The position numbers and the translations under genes are program-made. DNA of 32,643 nt from Nocardioides albidus (GTDB lineage Bacteria > Actinomycetota > Actinomycetes > Propionibacteriales > Nocardioidaceae). Below are positions 1 through 8,814 of this stretch, piece by piece. The stretch lies in NCBI RefSeq assembly GCF_006335005.1, contig NZ_VDMP01000027.1:360658-393300 (forward strand). Reading direction: 5' to 3'. Each line of letters starts with the position of its first letter. The first letter of the stretch is position 1. Under the pieces are notes generated by a model. That model ran no database searches. It was not told where the DNA came from and saw only the letters and a program-made list of their open reading frames with translations.

Positions 1-866
1 GCCCCGCCTCCCGCCCCGCCGGCGGGCGGCCCGGCCGCCGGCAGCACCGGGTCGTCGACGTAGTAGGAGACCAGGCGCTCGTCGCCCAGCACCCGATCCC
101 GGAGCGAGGCCGGCGCCGCGAAGGCCGGGACCCCGGCCAGCAGGGCGAGCGGGCTGACCATGAGTCGCCGGCGGGTCTCGCAGGTCTCGCAGTTGTCGAT
201 GTGGCGGGCGACCCGCTTGCGGATGAGCGGGGAGAAGCGACCGTCCCAGTCGCCCAGGATCCCCGCGAGGTCCGCGCACAGCTCGCTGCCACGGCGCGCG
301 ATGAGCAGCGCGCCGAGGGAGCGCTCGACCTGGTCGCGGGCGCGACTGAGCATGACGTAGGAGTTCGCCGGCGTCACGTCCATCGCGGCGGCCAGCTCGG
401 CGCCGTCGAGGCCCTGGCGCAGGTGGAGGTCGAGGAGCGCGCGGTCCCGGTCGTTGAGGCCCTCGATCGCGGCCCACACCAGCTCGCGCAGCTCCTCCTG
501 CACGGCCGTGTCGGTGACCTGCTGCTCGGGTCCGCTCGCGTCGTCAGGCATGGCCTCGAGCCATTCCTCGTCGTGGGCCTCGCGGGCCCGGCCGCGCAGC
601 GTGCGCAGGCACTCGTTGCGCACCACGGAGTAGAGCCACGGCCGCAGCCGCGAGGGATCTCGCAGCTGGCCGACCTTCTCCGCCATCACCACGAACGAGT
701 CCGCCACGCAGTCCGCCGCCTCCTCGCGGCTGCGGAGCATCGAGTAGGCGAAGTCGTGGAGCCGGTCGGCGTACCTCTCGTAGACGCCCGCGAACGCCTG
801 CCGGTCGCCCGCCAGGACGCCCGCGACGAGGGTCGCGTCGTCCGCGGGCGCACCCGAGACCGTCAT
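1..866 (-). CDS. ECF-like sigma-70 family sigma factor with C-terminal zinc finger (3' end beyond window)
   Basis: The frame is open from an ATG at 866 to the left edge, so at least 288 residues are present. The N-terminus (MTVSGAPADDATLVAGVLAG, then a YERYADRLHDFAYS stretch) is a sigma region 2, followed by a WLYSVVRNECL segment. Region 4 follows with a helix-turn-helix around DGAELAAAMDVTPANSYVML. After region 4 the chain continues into an H-x3-C-x2-C zinc-finger motif (H222, C226, C229), the type found in ZAS anti-sigma factors. Sigma and anti-sigma-like elements therefore sit in one polypeptide, and the rest of the C-terminal part is outside the window. The expected role is directing RNA polymerase to a small regulon; the fused finger may restrain it in cis (inference). 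It is divergent from the carboxylase gene, with about 150 bp between the starts. Confidence 0.85.
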   Translation of the reverse strand, partial: MTVSGAPADDATLVAGVLAGDRQAFAGVYERYADRLHDFAYSMLRSREEAADCVADSFVVMAEKVGQLRDPSRLRPWLYSVVRNECLRTLRGRAREAHDEEWLEAMPDDASGPEQQVTDTAVQEELRELVWAAIEGLNDRDRALLDLHLRQGLDGAELAAAMDVTPANSYVMLSRARDQVERSLGALLIARRGSELCADLAGILGDWDGRFSPLIRKRVARHIDNCETCETRRRLMVSPLALLAGVPAFAAPASLRDRVLGDERLVSYYVDDPVLPAAGPPAGGAGGG

Positions 867-1015
867 GGCGTGATCGTAGGGACACAGAGGTGTGAGCGTC
901 CGGCGAATAGAACCTTGCAGTTTTCGGCGGCTGGATGCTGCCGACAACGAACGCTCGGGAACGCTGTGGGATCTCGACTGTCCCCGGCCCTGCGCGAGAT
1001 GGAAGGGTCGAGAGC

Positions 1016-4000
1016 GTGCCACAGGTCTCTCGCATCGCCATCGTCAACCGGGGAGAAGCCGCCATGCGGCTCATCCACGCCGTCCGTGACCTCAACGCCC
1101 GGCACACGTCGGACGACGTGATCCGCACCATCGCGCTGCACACCGACGTCGACGCCGGGGCGGCGTTCGTGCGCGAGGCCGACGAGGCCCACCTGCTCGG
1201 CGCGGCCGCCGACCGGCCCTATCTCGACCTCGCCGTCCTGGAGGACGCGCTCACCCGGACCGGGGCCGACGCGGCCTGGGTCGGGTGGGGCTTCGTCGCC
1301 GAGGACCCGGCCTTCGCCGAGCTGTGCGACCGGTTGGGCGTCACCTTCATCGGCCCCAGTGCCGAGGCGATGCGCAAGCTCGGCGACAAGATCGGCTCCA
1401 AGCTGATCGCCGAGGAGGTCGGCGTACCCGTGGCGCCGTGGAGCCGCGGCGGCGTCGACAGCCTCGAGGAGGCGCTCGCGAGCGCCGAGCGGATCGGCTA
1501 CCCGCTCATGCTCAAGGCCACCGCCGGCGGCGGCGGGCGCGGCATCCGCAAGGTCACGTCGGCCGACGAGCTCACCGATGCCTACCAGCGCACCCGCGAC
1601 GAGGCGCAGCGCTCGTTCGGCAGCGGCATCGTGTTCCTCGAGAAGCTCGTCACTGACGCCCGCCACGTCGAGGTCCAGGTGATCGCCGACGGGCAGGGCA
1701 CGGCGTGGGCGATCGGCGTGCGCGACTGCTCGGTGCAGCGCCGCAACCAGAAGGTCATCGAGGAGTCCGCCTCCCCGCTGCTGACCGACGTCCAGGCCGC
1801 CGACGTGAAGGCGTCGGCGGAGCGGCTGGCCAACGCCGTGGGCTACGCCGGCGCCGGCACGGTCGAGTTCCTCTACCACCCCGGCGAGAAGACCTTCGCC
1901 TTCCTCGAGGTCAACACCCGCCTCCAGGTCGAGCACCCGATCACCGAGGAGGTGACCGGCACCGACCTCGTCGCGCTGCAGATCCAGGTCGCGCGCGGCA
2001 TCCCGCTCGGCGGCGACCGGCCCACCGAGCGCGGCCACGCCGTCGAGGCCCGCCTCAACGCCGAGGACCCGGACCGCGACTTCGCGCCCGCGCCGGGCCG
2101 GATCAGCCGGCTGGAGTTCCCGGCCGGGCCCGGCATCCGCGTCGACACCGGTGTCGCCGAGGGCGACACCATCCCCGCCGACTTCGACTCGATGATCGCC
2201 AAGGTCATCGCCTGGGGCGCCGACCGCGACCAGGCGCTCGCCCGGCTGCGGCGCGCGATGAGCGAGACGACCGTCGTCATCGACGGCGGCGCCACCAACA
2301 AGAGCTTCATCCTCGACCTGCTCGACCAGCCCGAGGTCACCACCGGCACGCCCGCCTGGGCGGACACCGGGTGGATCGACCGGGTCCGCGGCGAGGGCCG
2401 GCTGCAGGCCGCCCGGCACGCCGGGGTCGCCCTGGTCGCCGCCGCGATCGAGGCGTACGACGAGGAGGAGCGCGCCGAGATCGCGCGCCTGCTGCAGACC
2501 GCCCAGGGCGGCCGGCCGCAGATCCAGCACGACCCGTCGCGCACGATCGAGCTCAAGCTGCGCGGGGCGACGTACGCCCTGACCGTGCGCCAGACCGGGC
2601 CCTCGCGCTACCAGGTCACCGTCGCGGCGGGCGGCGAGGAGCGCACCGTCACCGCGATCCTGGACCGCATCGACGAGGTGCACGGCCGGCTGAGCGTCGA
2701 GGGCCGGCGGTTCCGGCTGGTGACCTCCAGCCACGGGCCGGTCCACCTCGTCGAGGTCGACGACGTCATGCACCGGATCAGCCACGACGAGGGCGGCATG
2801 GTCCGCTCGCCCGCCCCGGCCCTCGTCGTCTCGACGCCGCTCGCCGTCGGCGACGAGGTCGTCGCCGGCCATCCGGTGCTGGTCCTGGAGTCGATGAAGA
2901 TGGAGACCGCCCTGGCCGCCCCGTTCACGGGACGCGTCAAGGAGCTCCTCGTCCGCGTCGGCAGCCAGGTCGAGACCGGCGCGCCGCTGGTCCGGCTCGA
3001 GCCGATCGCCGACGCCGAGGCGGCCGACGCCGCCGGCGCGAACACCGCCCGGCTGGCCGACCTCGACCTGCCCGAGCCCGCTGCCGCCTCGGGCGAGGGT
3101 GCGCTCGCCGACCTGCGCAGCCAGCTGCTGGGGTACGACGTCGAGGAGGACCGCCGTCAGGCGCTGCTCGCCGAGCACCTCGCCCACCACCTCGCCGCTC
3201 GCGACACCGCCTCGGCCGGCGACACCCTGCGCGCCGAGATGGACCTGCTGTCACTGTTCACCGACTTCGCCGAGCTCAGCCGCAACCGGCCCGCCGGCGA
3301 CGAGCCGCCGGCCGAGCTGCGCGTGCACAGCTCGCGCGAGCACTTCCACACCTACCTGCGCAGCCTCGACCCCGACCGGGGCGCGCTGCCGGACCACTTC
3401 CGCGACAAGCTGCAGCGCGTGCTCGCCCACTACGGCGTGACCGACCTGGAGCGCACCCCGGAGCTGGAGCGGGCGGTGTTCCGCATCTTCCTCGCCCAGC
3501 AGCACCCGTCCGACGTCGACATCGCGATCGGCGTGCTCCAGCGCTGGCTCGGCGACCCGCCGCCGCCGGCCGAGCACGCCGCGGCCGCTCGCGCGCTGCT
3601 GGAGCGGATGGTCCGCGCCACCCAGCTGCGGTTCGCCGTCGTCGGCGACCTCGCCCGCTCGGTCCGGTTCGGCTGGTTCGACCAGCCGCTGGTCGACGAC
3701 GAGCGGCGCGCCGTCCTCGAGGGCGTCGCCGCCGAGGTCGAGGCGCTCACCGACCCGGGCGCTCCCGACCGGGAGGCGCGGATCGACGCGCTGACCGCGA
3801 TCCCCGAGCAGCTCGTCGGCTTCCTCCGCGACCGGCTCGTCGACGGCCTGCCCGCCCGCGAGCCGCTGCTCGAGGTGCTGATCCGCCGCCACTACCTCGA
3901 GTACGACCTGCACGACCTGACGGTCACCGGCGCCGACGAGCACGCCGGCCGCCCGGTCGTGTACGCCGAGTACGCCACCGACGAGAAGGGCGCGACCCGG

Positions 4001-6527
4001 GTCGTGTCGACCCTCGGCGACGTCACCGAGCTCGCGGATCCCGACAGCGCACTCGGCACGGCGATCAGTGCCGTGCTGACGGCCGACCACGACGACGTCA
4101 TCGAGATCTACCTGCGCTGGCCCGACGCCCCCGCCGACCCCGACGAGCTGTCGGCCGAGGTCGCGCGGATGCTCGCCGGCCAGGAGTTCGCCTGCCGCGC
4201 CCCAGCAGGTCGACTACTTCACCTTCCGCCGCGACAGCCGCGACAACCGCGACAGCGGCGACCCGACCGGTGGCCTGGTGGAGGACACCCTCGTCCGCGG
4301 CATGCACCCGATGGTGGGGCGCCGGCTCAACCTGTGGCGTCTGCGCGAGTTCGACGTCACCCGGCTGCCCGCCCCCGACGACGTCCTCCTCTACGAGTGC
4401 GTGGCGCGTGCCAACCCGGCCGACCGCCGCCTGGTCGCGGCCGCCCAGGTCCGCCAGCTCGCCGTCGTGCGCGACGAGGAGGGCCGGGTGATCGCGCTGC
4501 CGCACGCCGAGCGTGCCGTCGAGAACTGCCTCGAGGCCATCCGCCGGGTGCGCACGGCCCGCGGCCGCGCGGGCACCCAGCTCGACGTCAACCACGTCTG
4601 GGTCACCGTCTGGCCGGTCATCGAGGCCGACCTCGACCAGCTCACCGCGCTCCAGGGCAAGATCACCCCGCTCAGCGAGGGTGCGGGCATCGAGGAGGTG
4701 CTCGCCGAAGGGCGGGTCGCCGGCCCCGACGGCGGCGCGCCCGTCCCGCTGGCGATCCGCTTCCACGCCAAGCCCGGCGCCGGCGTCGTCGCCGACGTCA
4801 TCGAGCCGCCGACCGAGCCGCTCGCCCCTATGGACGAGTACGCCGGCAAGGTGCTGCGCGCCCGGCGCCGCGGCCTGGTCTACCCCTACGAGCTGCAGCG
4901 GGTGCTGGCCGGCGGTGGCACGCTCGTCGAGCACGACCTCGACGACACCGGCCGGCTGGTGCCGGTCGAGCGCGAGCCCGGCCAGAACAAGGCCGGCATG
5001 ATCGTCGCCGTCGTCACCACGCCGACCCCGCTCTACCCCGAGGGCATCACCCGGGTCGTGCTGTGCGGCGACCCGCTGAAGTCCCTCGGCGCGGTCTCCG
5101 AGCCCGAGTGCACCCGCATCATCGCGGCCATCGACCTCGCCGAGCAGATGGGCGTGCCGGTCGAGTGGTTCGCGGTCTCGGCCGGTGCCCGGATCTCGAT
5201 GGAGAGCGGCACCGAGAACATGGACTGGGTGGCCGCCGCGCTGCGCCGCATCGTCAACTTCACCCAGGACGGCGGCGAGATCAACATCGTCGTCGCCGGC
5301 ATCAACGTCGGCGCCCAGCCCTACTGGAACGCCGAGGCGACGATGCTCATGCACACCAAGGGCATCTTGGTGATGACGCCCGACAGCGCGATGGTGCTGA
5401 CCGGCAAGCAGTCCCTGGACTTCTCCGGCGGCGTCTCGGCCGAGGACAACCACGGCATCGGCGGCTACGACCGCGTCATGGGCCCCAACGGCCAGGCGCA
5501 GTACTGGGTCCCCGACCTGGCCGGTGCGTTCGGCGTGCTCATGGCGCACTACGAGCACACGTACGTCGCCCCGGGCGAGCGCGGGCCGCGGCGCGCGCCG
5601 TCCAGCGACCCGGTCGACCGGGACGTGTCGTCGTACCCCCACTCGGGCGACTTCGCCACCGTCGGCGAGATCTTCTCCGCCGAGCACAACCCCGACCGCA
5701 AGCGTCCCTTCGACATCCGCACCGTCATGCGGGCCCTCGCCGACGCCGACCACGACATGCTCGAGCGCTGGGCCGGCATGGCCGACGCCGACACGGCGGT
5801 CACCGTCGACACCCGGATCGGCGGCTACCCGGTCACCCTGATCGGCATCGAGTCCAAGCCGGTCCCGCGCGCGGGCTTCCCTCCCACCGACGGCCCCGAC
5901 ACCTACACCGCGGGCACCCTGTTCCCGCGCTCGTCGAAGAAGGTCGCCCGCGCGATCAACGCGGCGTCCGGCAACCGACCGCTCGTCGTCCTCGCCAACC
6001 TGTCCGGCTTCGACGGCTCGCCGGAGTCGATGCGCAACCTGCAGTTGGAGTACGGCGCCGAGATCGGCCGCGCGATCGTCAACTTCGACGGACCGATCGT
6101 GTTCTGCGTGATCTCGCGCTACCACGGCGGCGCGTTCGTGGTGTTCTCCAAGCAGCTCAACCCGCGGATGACCGTGCTGGCCATCGAGGGCTCCTACGCC
6201 TCCGTGCTCGGCGGCGCCCCCGCCGCGGCCGTGGTGTTCGCCGCCGAGGTCGCCAAGCGGGCCGCCGCGGACCCGCGCGTCGCCGCGCTCCAGGAGCGGA
6301 TCGACCACGCGGGCGAGGGTGAGGGCGAGCGCGGCGCGCTCGTCGTCGAGCTGGCCGAGCTGCGCGCCCAGCTGCGCGCCGACAAGATCGCCGAGGTGGC
6401 CGCCGAGTTCGACGGCGTCCACAACATCCACCGCGCGGTCGAGGTGGGCTCGGTGGACGAGGTGATCGCCGCCAGCGACCTGCGCCCGAAGGTGATCGCG
6501 ACCATCGAGAAGGGGCTGGCCCGCTGA
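1016..6527 (+). pseudogene. Single-chain multidomain acyl/acetyl-CoA carboxylase, frameshifted
   Basis: A GTG start at 1016 is preceded by a GGAAGG ribosome-binding site. The product begins with a biotin carboxylase domain (RIAIVNRGEAAMRL), an ATP-grasp glycine loop GGGGRGIRK near residue 172, and EVNTRLQVEHP near 298. A biotinyl domain follows with ESMKMET, biotinyl lysine K628. Then come a central region and a carboxyltransferase domain containing SAGARISMESG and NLSGFDGSPESM. The order resembles eukaryotic ACC and the roughly 1,830-residue fused carboxylases of actinobacteria. The product would carboxylate acetyl- or another acyl-CoA for lipid synthesis or propionyl-CoA use; the substrate cannot be told. 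The reading frame changes at about 4200: the first frame encodes residues 1-1062, and homology continues in the next frame through 4203-6527. Removing one base restores about 1,836 residues. The old frame stays open by chance to 6322. Either this is a sequencing indel or the gene is really broken. Confidence 0.85.
4199..4203 (+). other. Apparent +1 frameshift site in the carboxylase gene
   Basis: A GCCCC run sits exactly where the carboxylase homology changes frame. Deleting one C gives ...CRAQQVDYFTFRR..., joining LAGQEFACRA to the downstream carboxyltransferase half without loss. The first in-frame start of the second half is a GTG at 4278 with no convincing Shine-Dalgarno sequence, so independent translation of the second half looks unlikely. 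There is no obvious slippery heptamer or downstream pseudoknot that would argue for programmed frameshifting. Confidence 0.75.
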
Positions 6528-6548
6528 CGGACGATCGCAGGTGAGCGC

Positions 6549-7796
6549 TCAGAGCGGGGTGATCGGCAGCGACCTGCGCGGCTGGAAGGCGAAGGTCGCG
6601 CCGGTGCTGAACCGGGTCACCGTGACCTCCTCGGCCTCGGGCCGCGCCTCGCCGGTCGTGACGCTCACCCGCCACCCGCCACCGGGCGCGTCGGTGAGCC
6701 TCGCGTCGAGACGGGGGTCCACGGCGCCGGCGATCGCCCGCAGCGCGTCCGGCCAGGCCGGGCCGCACAGCGAGATCCACGCCTCGTCCTCGTCGGCCGG
6801 TCCGGGGGTCACCCGGATCTCCCCGGGCCCGTCCGCGGCGCTGACATAGGCGGCCGGGTTGAGCAGCGGGTGCAGCCGGATCGCCCGGAGGGCTCCGGCA
6901 GCATCGCGGGGCAGGTCGAGAGCGAGGGCGAGTCGCTCGGCGCCGATGCCGGCGATGCCGACGAGCTGCTTGCGCCGCAGCTCGACCAGCTCGGCCTCGG
7001 TCTCCACCCGGTCGGCCACGGCGAGCGCGAACGCCCGGTCCAGCAGGTGCATCTGCAGGCAGACCTCGTCGGCGATCCGGACCAGCGCGGAGTGCGAGAA
7101 GGCGCCGAAGTCGACGTCGGACAGCAGCGGTCCGCCGTAGTCGGCCCGGCCCTCGTCGTCCGGGTCGATGGCCGCGAGCTCGAGCAGCGCGGCTCGGGAG
7201 CGCGCGTTGACCTCGAGGGCCGGCACCGGCTCGGGCTCCGGGTACGACGGGTCGATGGTCACCGTCCACGCGCAGTGGGGGAGCCGGCCGGCCGCCCGGT
7301 CGTCGGGACTGCGCGGGGGGCGGTGGATCGGGCGGACCTGCGCGTGCGGGTTGGTCGCGATGGCGGTCGCGTCGAAGGTCGGGTCCTCGATGTCGTGGCA
7401 CATGCCGCGCACGTACTCCTCGCCCATCGGCTCGACGTCCATCAGGGCGCCGCAGTGGTCGAGACGGAACTCGCCGTGCCACGGGTCGTGGACGGTGTAG
7501 CGGAAGTCCATGAACTGAGGGGGAGCGCCGATGTCGAGCTGCAGCCCCTTGAAGATGGTGACGACGTCGCCCTGCCCCGGTACGGCGGGCGCGTAGCCCA
7601 GGGCCCGCTGCATCCGCCGCGTGTAGACCGGGCTCGCCGCCGCCCACTCCTCGATCGCGATCTGCAGCATCTCCTCGCGCCCGAACGCCGCGATGCACCA
7701 CGCCATCCCGGACCGGTCGATGAGCTGGCCGATGAGCAGGAGCTCGGGGACGAGGGTCGCGAGCTGCTCGCGGGACAGGTCGGCGTACCGGCTCAC
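6549..7796 (-). CDS. Conserved protein of unknown function, coupled to LLM oxidoreductase
   Basis: This is a 415-residue protein with a GTG start at 7796 that overlaps the stop of the LLM gene by four bases (GTGA), so it is probably translated by coupling. I do not recognise the family with certainty. The sequence has no signal peptide or membrane segment. The N-terminal half is helical (SREQLATLVPELLLIGQLID). The middle carries Cys/His-containing motifs FRLDHCGALMDVEPMG and RGMCHDIEDPTFDATAI, followed by HRPPRSP. The HCGAL and MCHDIEDP segments look like ligand- or metal-binding positions and faintly recall L-2-amino-thiazoline-4-carboxylate hydrolase-like proteins, but that is a weak impression. 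The gene ends 21 bp from the convergent carboxylase. Its tight pairing with the oxidoreductase suggests a shared substrate. Confidence 0.8.
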   Translation of the reverse strand: MSRYADLSREQLATLVPELLLIGQLIDRSGMAWCIAAFGREEMLQIAIEEWAAASPVYTRRMQRALGYAPAVPGQGDVVTIFKGLQLDIGAPPQFMDFRYTVHDPWHGEFRLDHCGALMDVEPMGEEYVRGMCHDIEDPTFDATAIATNPHAQVRPIHRPPRSPDDRAAGRLPHCAWTVTIDPSYPEPEPVPALEVNARSRAALLELAAIDPDDEGRADYGGPLLSDVDFGAFSHSALVRIADEVCLQMHLLDRAFALAVADRVETEAELVELRRKQLVGIAGIGAERLALALDLPRDAAGALRAIRLHPLLNPAAYVSAADGPGEIRVTPGPADEDEAWISLCGPAWPDALRAIAGAVDPRLDARLTDAPGGGWRVSVTTGEARPEAEEVTVTRFSTGATFAFQPRRSLPITPL

Positions 7797-8638
7797 GCGA
7801 GCCCCAGCCGGCCGGCCAGCTTGTCGAGGTAGGTGAGTACACCGGACTCGTCGGAGTCGGGCACGCCCCAGATCAGCTCGGAGGCGCCGGCGGCGGTCCA
7901 GTCGGCGACGTCCTCCGGGGCGGGCCGCTTGGCGACGAGGACGCGGACGTCGGGCTCGCCCTCGCGTCCGGCCTCGGCCCACTCCTTGCGCAGCAGCTCC
8001 GCGCTGGCGGCCACCTCGGTCGAGGTCGGCGTGGTCATCCACCCGTCGGCGTGCCGGGCGATCCACCGCATCGTCCTCGGTCCCGCGCCGGCGCCGATGA
8101 TGACGGGGATCCGGCCCTGCGGGGGCTTCGGATAGGCCCAGCTCGGTCCGAACGACACGAACTCGCCGTCGTACGACGCCTCGTCCTGGGTCCACAACGC
8201 CCGCATCGCCTCGAGGTACTCCTTGAGCACCGTCCGGCGCCGATCGGCCGGGACATGGTGGTCGGTCAGCTCGTCGGTGTTCCAGCCGAAGCCCGCCCCG
8301 AGGGTGACCCGGCCGCCGGAGAGGTGGTCGAGGGTGGCGAGCGTCTTGGCGAGGGTGATCGGGTCGGACTCGACCGGCAGCGAGACCGCCGTGGACAGGC
8401 CGATCCGGGTCGTCATGGCCGCGCAGGGCGCGAGCGAGACCCACGGGTCGAGGGTGCGCAGGTAGCGGTCGTCGGGCAGCTCCGCGCCGCCGGTCGGGTG
8501 GAGCGCGTCGCGGCGGACCGGGATGTGGGTGTGCTCGGGCACGTAGATGGTGTCGAAGCCCCGCTCCTCGGCGGCCCGGGCCAGCCGGGCCGGCGTGATG
8601 CCGCGGTCGGAGGTGAAGAGGACGATCCCGTTGCGCAT
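7793..8638 (-). CDS. LLM class F420/flavin-dependent oxidoreductase
   Basis: This is a 281-residue luciferase-like TIM-barrel enzyme. It starts MRNGIVLFTSDRGITPARLA and contains GFDTIYVPEHTHIP, then ATLDHLSGGRVTLGAGFGWN, the typical cofactor-binding region of the bacterial luciferase family, and RIPVIIGAGAGPRTMRWIARHADGWM. The size and motifs match the TIGR03619-type F420-dependent group of actinobacteria. It would transfer hydride from reduced F420 (or FMN) to an unknown, probably hydrophobic, substrate in the cytoplasm. It is the first gene of a two-gene minus-strand operon. Its leader contains a perfect KstR-like palindrome 11 bp upstream of the start codon. The substrate cannot be deduced. 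Confidence 0.92.
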   Translation of the reverse strand: MRNGIVLFTSDRGITPARLARAAEERGFDTIYVPEHTHIPVRRDALHPTGGAELPDDRYLRTLDPWVSLAPCAAMTTRIGLSTAVSLPVESDPITLAKTLATLDHLSGGRVTLGAGFGWNTDELTDHHVPADRRRTVLKEYLEAMRALWTQDEASYDGEFVSFGPSWAYPKPPQGRIPVIIGAGAGPRTMRWIARHADGWMTTPTSTEVAASAELLRKEWAEAGREGEPDVRVLVAKRPAPEDVADWTAAGASELIWGVPDSDESGVLTYLDKLAGRLGLA

Positions 8639-8648
8639 GGAGCCACCC

Positions 8649-8662
8649 TAGAACGCGTTCTA
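8649..8662. promoter_or_regulatory. KstR-like operator upstream of the LLM operon
   Basis: TAGAACGCGTTCTA is a perfect 14-bp palindrome that fits the TnnAACnnGTTnnA pattern known for KstR, the TetR repressor of mycobacterial and rhodococcal cholesterol catabolism. It sits 11 bp upstream of the LLM oxidoreductase start, where a repressor would block transcription. A related core, AGAACnnGTTCT, recurs upstream of the tetR gene at 10576-10589. Confidence 0.55.
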
Positions 8663-8814
8663 TTTTTTCGGAATCATGACGGGACCCTTGTCCGGAGGCC
8701 GGTGTGCCGCAGGTTCTACTGAACACACAACGCGCCAGATCTTCCGATGATTGAATGCCGCAACTGCGTGGCCGGGTCGGGCCGGCCGCCTCCTTGCTCC
8801 AGGAGTTGAACGCC

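Noticed and set aside
4200..4280. Programmed frameshifting or re-initiation to make the carboxyltransferase half
   Set aside because: No slippery heptamer, no clear downstream structure, and the GTG at 4278 has no ribosome-binding site.
4203..6322. Continuation of the first carboxylase frame as a genuine C-terminus
   Set aside because: The translation is Arg/Pro/Gly-rich low complexity typical of a wrong frame, while the adjacent frame encodes a full carboxyltransferase.
8681..8693. GGGACCCTTGTCC upstream of the RTX protein as a second DosR-like box
   Set aside because: It keeps the GGAC-N4-GTCC spacing but differs from the 19824 box at three of 13 positions and lies 122 bp from the start; too weak alone.
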